12,043 bases of DNA from the NCBI GenBank assembly GCA_020718945.1, contig DYRB01000048.1:1-12043 (forward strand). Direction: 5' to 3'. The stretch comes from Lamprocystis purpurea (GTDB lineage Bacteria; Pseudomonadota; Gammaproteobacteria; Chromatiales; Chromatiaceae). Made by a program: the position numbers and the translations under genes. Shown here piece by piece: positions 8,668 to 12,043 of the stretch. The stretch's first letter is position 1; every line of letters begins with the position of its first letter. The notes under the pieces were generated by a model, which was not told the origin of the DNA, did no database searches, and saw only the letters and a program-made list of their open reading frames with translations.

Positions 8668-8706
8668 CCGGGGGGCTGCGACCCCCTGGCGGGATTTGGG
8701 TATCAT
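8668..8706 (+). promoter_or_regulatory. Hairpin and possible -10 element ahead of ygfZ
   Basis: CCGGGGGG (8668-8675) pairs with CCCCCTGG (8682-8689) over 8 bp with one G-T wobble and a CTGCGA loop. TATCAT (8701-8706) could be a -10, but no -35 hexamer is recognisable, and the expected position falls inside the hairpin. The 145-bp spacer must also hold the divergent ribonuclease promoter, which I cannot place. Confidence 0.25.
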
Positions 8707-8763
8707 ACCGCGCATCCGCCGCCGGCCCCGTCGCCGCCGGCATCATTCGCGAGACTTGCCAGC

Positions 8764-9804
8764 ATGAACCCTGATTGGATGCGCTTTATCGAGGCCCACG
8801 GCGGCCTGCCCCAGAACGGCGACCCGACCGTCTTCCCCAGTGCCCCGCGGGAGGCCGAGTGCGCCCTGATGGACCTGTCCCACCTGGGCCTGATCGGGGT
8901 GTCCGGGGCGGACGCCGAGTCCTTCCTCCAGGGCCAGCTCACCAATGACGTGCGCGAGCTGTCGGACAGCCACACCCAGCTCGCCGGGCATTGCAGCCCC
9001 AAGGGGCGGCTCCTGGCCAGCTTCCGCGTCCTGCGCCTGGACGACAGCTACTACCTGCAGCTGCCCCGCGCCACCCTGCCGGCCATCCTCAAGCGCTTGC
9101 AGATGTTCGTCCTGCGCGCCCAGGTACGGGTGGCGGACGCAAGCGACACCCTGGTCTGCATCGGCCTGTCCGGGGCCTGTGCCCCTGGGCTACTGGCCGA
9201 GCGGGTGCCGAACCTGCCCGAGGCCGACCACGGCCTGGCCCGGGCCGCCGGGCTCAGCCTGGTACGCATCCCAGGCCCTGGGCCGCGCTTCGCCATCCTC
9301 GGCCAACCGCAAGTCATGGGGCCCCTGTGGGAGGACCTGGCGACCCGGGCCACGCCCATGGACGGGGCCTATTGGACCCTGCTCGACATCCGCGCCGGCA
9401 TCCCGACGGTCTATCCGGCGACCGCCGACGCCTTCGTCCCCCAGATGGCCAATCTGCAGCTCATCGACGGCCTGAGCTTCACCAAGGGGTGCTACGTCGG
9501 CCAGGAGATCGTGGCGCGCATGCAGTACCTGGGCAAGCTCAAGCGGCGCATGTACGTCGCTCAGGTCGCAAGCCCCGAGGCCCCGCGGCCGGGGGACGAG
9601 CTGCACGCCCCGGGCAGTAGCTCGGAGCGGGCCAGCGGGCGGGTGGTGGACGTGCGCCCCAGCGGCGAGGGTCGCTACGAACTGCTCGTGGTGGCAGAGG
9701 TCGCGGTCGCCGAGGGCGGCGAGGTCCGCCTCGGCGCGGAGGGCCCCCTGCTGACCCTCAAGGCCCCGCCCTACGGCCTACCGGCCCTGGAAGCGGCGGG
9801 ATGA
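8764..9804 (+). CDS. ygfZ: YgfZ, folate-binding Fe-S cluster maintenance protein (GcvT-like)
   Basis: Related to the glycine-cleavage T protein. YgfZ binds tetrahydrofolate and supports the assembly or repair of iron-sulfur enzymes, including MiaB-type tRNA modification. The diagnostic motif KGCYVGQE is at residues 241-248, with the functional cysteine C243. Upstream, the conserved folate-domain segment FLQGQLTNDV (54-63) and the CSPKGRLLASF region (77-87) are present. The C-terminal beta-barrel follows (about 262-335). It has 346 aa, close to the family norm. ATG at 8764 is chosen because homology-like sequence (DWMRFIEAHGG) begins directly after it; the frame is open further upstream but runs into the ribonuclease gene. 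The ribosome site is weak. Its TGA overlaps the ATG of the next gene (ATGA, 9801-9804), so translation of the two is probably coupled. Confidence 0.94.
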   Translation: MNPDWMRFIEAHGGLPQNGDPTVFPSAPREAECALMDLSHLGLIGVSGADAESFLQGQLTNDVRELSDSHTQLAGHCSPKGRLLASFRVLRLDDSYYLQLPRATLPAILKRLQMFVLRAQVRVADASDTLVCIGLSGACAPGLLAERVPNLPEADHGLARAAGLSLVRIPGPGPRFAILGQPQVMGPLWEDLATRATPMDGAYWTLLDIRAGIPTVYPATADAFVPQMANLQLIDGLSFTKGCYVGQEIVARMQYLGKLKRRMYVAQVASPEAPRPGDELHAPGSSSERASGRVVDVRPSGEGRYELLVVAEVAVAEGGEVRLGAEGPLLTLKAPPYGLPALEAAG

Positions 9805-10145
9805 AGTTCACCCAGCTCCCGGTCGGCCAGCGCTTCACCTACCAGGGCGAGACCCTGGTGAAGGTCGGTCCCCTGACCGCCTGCAACGAGCGCGGCGGCA
9901 ACACGCGGCTGATGTCGCGCTCGGCGGTGGTGGTCCCGGCGACGGGGCCCGCGGTCCCGGCCGCACCCCCATCGGTCCTGGACGGGACCCAGGTGCAGGC
10001 GGCCCTGGAGGTCTTCGCAGGGCGCTGGCGGGCGGCCCTGGCCGACCCCGCGACGGGTCTGGATGGCCCCAGCCGCGAGCGCCTGGAGCAGGCCCTGGCC
10101 GACGGCCTGGCCGAGCTGGGCAAGGCCCTGGGGCTCCCCGGCTAG
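9801..10145 (+). CDS. Small hypothetical protein coupled to ygfZ (114 aa)
   Basis: Function unknown. Residues 1-46 form a beta-rich module (MKFTQLPVGQRFTYQGETLV, then KVGPLTA and RLMSRSAVVVP). I recognise this as a widespread small SH3-like fold seen in short uncharacterised proteobacterial proteins. A Pro/Ala linker (48-60) leads to a helical tail (61-114) rich in Ala, Leu, Arg and Glu. There is no signal peptide, membrane helix or catalytic motif; one cysteine (C28) is present. It begins inside the ygfZ stop codon, with a GGCGGG stretch just upstream, so it is the second gene of a ygfZ operon. It ends at TAG five bases before the stop of the convergent 428-aa gene. Confidence 0.8.
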   Translation: MKFTQLPVGQRFTYQGETLVKVGPLTACNERGGNTRLMSRSAVVVPATGPAVPAAPPSVLDGTQVQAALEVFAGRWRAALADPATGLDGPSRERLEQALADGLAELGKALGLPG

Positions 10146-10150
10146 CCGCC

Positions 10151-11437
10151 TCACCCCTGGCCGGCCGCTGGCCTCTGGGCCGGTCTGTGCACCGGCAAGC
10201 GCCCAATCCGGGCCTCGGTCTTTTCCACCAGGGCCCGATAGCCCGCCCCCTGGGTACCGCCGTACAGCCGTTGGAAGCGCCCCTTGCCGATGGACTCCGG
10301 CAACCCCTGGATGTCGATCATAAAATCGTCCTCCGCCAGGCCCGAGGCCGCGGCCCGCTGGACCCGCAGGGCCCCGTCCCGGCCCGCGGTCGCCAGTTCC
10401 GCGAAGCGTACCCCGGCCCTATCCGCGGCCAGATCGGCGAAGCTGAAGCCACTGCCGCCGTTGGCGTCGGTCAGCTCCTTGTAGAGCCCCACCGCGTCGG
10501 AGATCAGCGAACTGCCCTGGGCCGCGACCGCCGCCGAGGTCGCAAAGTGCTGGGCCAGGTCGCCACGGCCACGCAGCAGCACCTGGGGCATGGGCGGGGC
10601 CGCGGCACCCGAGTCCCCCGCATCGAGGTCGCGCACCAGCCGACGGTTGGCAAAGGCGGCGGTCGCCGCCAGGACCGCACGGTTCTCCGCCACGGGATCT
10701 GCGCCCAGGGAGCGCGCCTGGGCCCGGACCAGCAGACGGGTGAGCAGATCCGCCAGGGGCAGCGGCTTCCCCGCCGGCCCTTTGGCGGCCAGGGCCAGGG
10801 CCTCGGCCTGGTAGAACAGCACCCGGGCCTGATCATCCGGGGCCAGCAGGTGGGTCCCCACCGTATCCAGCACGCCGCGGCGCCAGGTGTAAGCGACCAC
10901 AGCCCGCCCCGGGGTCAGGTCCAGGGACTCCAAGACCCGGGCGCGACTCAACCCCTCCATCGCCCGTTCGGCCAATGCCTTGGCCAGGCCCTGGGGCAGG
11001 GGTAGGCCGCCGACCCGGGCCGCCTGGACCTGGGGCAGACCGCCCGCCACGGCCAAGTCCAGCCCCAGGTTGAGCCAGGCCCCGCCCGGGTTCCAGGGCA
11101 GACCGATGGAGGCGAGCAGCTCCGCCCGCCCGGGGCCAATGCGCACCTGGGCCTGGCCCGGGCCCAGGCGGGAAATCAGGTAGTTGGCCAGCAGGCTGGC
11201 CTCGGCCTCCGAGACAGCGACCACAGTGCGCTTGCCATAGGGGCGCCGCCGCGGGTCGTGGGTCTTAATCCAGCCCCTGGCCCAGGCCCGCTGGGCCTCA
11301 TCCAGGGCCGAGCTGCCGGGGACCAGGGGCTCGCCCTGGGTGACCAGGATCACCAAGCCGCCCAGCATGGCGACCAGGATCAGGACGCCCACCAGGATGC
11401 GTGCGAGGATGCGCACTGGGCCCGCGCTGCCGGTCAA
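10151..11437 (-). CDS. Membrane-anchored protein of unknown function (428 aa)
   Basis: A single transmembrane helix (about residues 9-32) is followed by a large, presumably periplasmic domain. Residues 70-190 alternate strands and amphipathic helices (for example AWLNLGLDLAVAGGLP), vaguely like lipid-binding DUF2140/DUF2993-type proteins; this is a guess. The C-terminal third carries H297, then DAVGLYKELTD (314-324) and SGFSFADLAADRAG (329-342). The spacing of H, KE, D and GFSxxDL recalls YfiM/DUF2279-type periplasmic proteins. The start is uncertain: TTG at 11437 overlaps the upstream stop as TTGA, while GTG at 11416 would also give a complete membrane anchor; neither has a good ribosome site. 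The gene follows the methyltransferase gene directly and is very probably in one operon with it. It is high in Ala, Leu and Gly and has no cysteine or signal-peptidase lipobox. Confidence 0.75.
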   Translation of the reverse strand: MTGSAGPVRILARILVGVLILVAMLGGLVILVTQGEPLVPGSSALDEAQRAWARGWIKTHDPRRRPYGKRTVVAVSEAEASLLANYLISRLGPGQAQVRIGPGRAELLASIGLPWNPGGAWLNLGLDLAVAGGLPQVQAARVGGLPLPQGLAKALAERAMEGLSRARVLESLDLTPGRAVVAYTWRRGVLDTVGTHLLAPDDQARVLFYQAEALALAAKGPAGKPLPLADLLTRLLVRAQARSLGADPVAENRAVLAATAAFANRRLVRDLDAGDSGAAAPPMPQVLLRGRGDLAQHFATSAAVAAQGSSLISDAVGLYKELTDANGGSGFSFADLAADRAGVRFAELATAGRDGALRVQRAAASGLAEDDFMIDIQGLPESIGKGRFQRLYGGTQGAGYRALVEKTEARIGRLPVHRPAQRPAAGQG

Positions 11438-11964
11438 TAGAGCCAGGGGACGAGTTTCCGCACCCCCTGGGCGTACTCGGCATATTCAGGGTGGCGTTCG
11501 GTCAGCCAGCGCTCCTCCCGGGATGCCTTGTGGTCGAAGAAGAGCAACCCCAATACCAGCAGGGCCAGGTGGGGCAGGCTCAGGGTGAAGGCGACCCAGC
11601 CCAGGGCGGCGAACAGTTGGCTGCTGTACAGGGGGTGGCGCACTATGGCGTAGACCCCGTGGCGGACCAGGCGGTTGTGGTCCACCGGATAGGGCAGGGG
11701 GGTGAGGTTGGAGCTCAGGGCGAGCACCCCCAGACCGCCCAGGGCCAGGCCGGCCGCGGCACCCGCCAGGCCCAGGGCCCAGCGCCAGGGGGCCAGGGCG
11801 GCCAGGGTCTCCGGGGTGGCCCAGGGGTTCCAGGTCGGGGCCAGCACGAATGCGAACAGCAGGGCGAACTGGACGGCGACCAGGTATTCTCCCCGCTGGC
11901 CGCGCCGCGGCTGGGGGTGACCATGGGGGTAACCATGTGGGTGCGGGGGGGCCGGGTGGCTCAT
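11434..11964 (-). CDS. ICMT/PEMT-type integral membrane methyltransferase
   Basis: A 176-aa integral membrane protein of the isoprenylcysteine carboxyl methyltransferase / phospholipid methyltransferase superfamily, which uses S-adenosylmethionine; the bacterial substrate is usually unknown. Hydrophobic segments are near residues 27-45, 60-83, 117-128 and 130-144. The SAM-binding signature LVRHGVYAIVRHPLYSSQL (99-117) is followed by EERWLTERHPEYAEY (150-164) and the ending VPWLY, both typical of the family. The N-terminal tail is unusual: residues 1-18 include five histidines, mixed with Pro and Gly. The start is ATG at 11964-11962, with GGAG five bases upstream. The gene is followed by the 428-aa gene with a 4-nt overlap. 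The fold assignment is firm, and the substrate is unassigned. Confidence 0.88.
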   Translation of the reverse strand: MSHPAPPHPHGYPHGHPQPRRGQRGEYLVAVQFALLFAFVLAPTWNPWATPETLAALAPWRWALGLAGAAAGLALGGLGVLALSSNLTPLPYPVDHNRLVRHGVYAIVRHPLYSSQLFAALGWVAFTLSLPHLALLVLGLLFFDHKASREERWLTERHPEYAEYAQGVRKLVPWLY

Positions 11965-12016
11965 GGCGTCTCCGGGCTGACGGGGTGATGCAGGCTGGAC
12001 GGGGCCCGGGACCGGA

Positions 12017-12033
12017 CCGCATGCGGCATCTTA
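12017..12033 (-). promoter_or_regulatory. Possible promoter elements upstream of the methyltransferase gene
   Basis: Read leftward, TAAGAT (12033-12028) could be a -10 element; its -35 would be at or past the window edge. A perfect 10-bp palindrome, CCGCATGCGG (12017-12026), lies at about the predicted transcript start and could be an operator. Both are weak. Confidence 0.2.
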
Positions 12034-12043
12034 CACGAGGGTC

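Noticed and set aside
10139..10148. CGGCTAGCCG palindrome at the convergent gene ends
   Set aside because: Only 10 bp with no loop or U-run and mostly dictated by the stop-codon context; not enough to call a terminator.

Overview
The window comes from a GC-rich gammaproteobacterium, most likely a purple sulfur bacterium (Chromatiaceae or close kin). The main reason is the dissimilatory-type ATP sulfurylase at the left edge. The set of DUF1631, NudF, YgfZ and RNB-type ribonuclease genes also fits that group. The lineage is inferred from recognised protein families, not from a database search.

Layout, left to right. (1) 1-1070, minus: 5' part of sat (ATP sulfurylase), running off the left edge. 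(2) 1071-1598: a 528-bp divergent spacer with a strong hairpin and one candidate promoter facing right. (3) 1599-1817 and 1848-4304, plus: a small conserved-looking protein of 72 aa followed by an 818-aa DUF1631 protein. (4) 4359-5045 and 5191-5802, minus: a secreted DUF4124-SLT lytic transglycosylase and, upstream of it, an ADP-ribose pyrophosphatase (NudF-type Nudix hydrolase). (5) 5991-6518, plus: a Tat-exported YcbK/MepK-type murein endopeptidase with a near-ideal TATAAT promoter and a very clear intrinsic terminator (6550-6593). (6) 6792-8618, minus: an RNB-domain exoribonuclease that appears to start at TTG. (7) 8764-9804 and 9801-10145, plus: ygfZ (folate-dependent Fe-S maintenance protein) overlapping by ATGA with an unnamed 114-aa gene. 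(8) 10151-11437 and 11434-11964, minus: a 428-aa membrane-anchored protein of unknown function downstream of, and overlapping by TTGA, an ICMT/PEMT-type membrane methyltransferase with a histidine-rich N-terminus.

The window reads as ordinary chromosomal housekeeping DNA. I see no insertion sequence, phage gene, CRISPR array, tRNA or rRNA. Two peptidoglycan-cleaving enzymes sit on either side of nudF. The least understood parts are three gene pairs: small protein plus DUF1631, ygfZ plus its coupled small protein, and the methyltransferase plus the 428-aa protein. None of these amounts to a demonstrated new system, but each pairs a recognisable gene with one lacking an assigned function, so they are the places to look.
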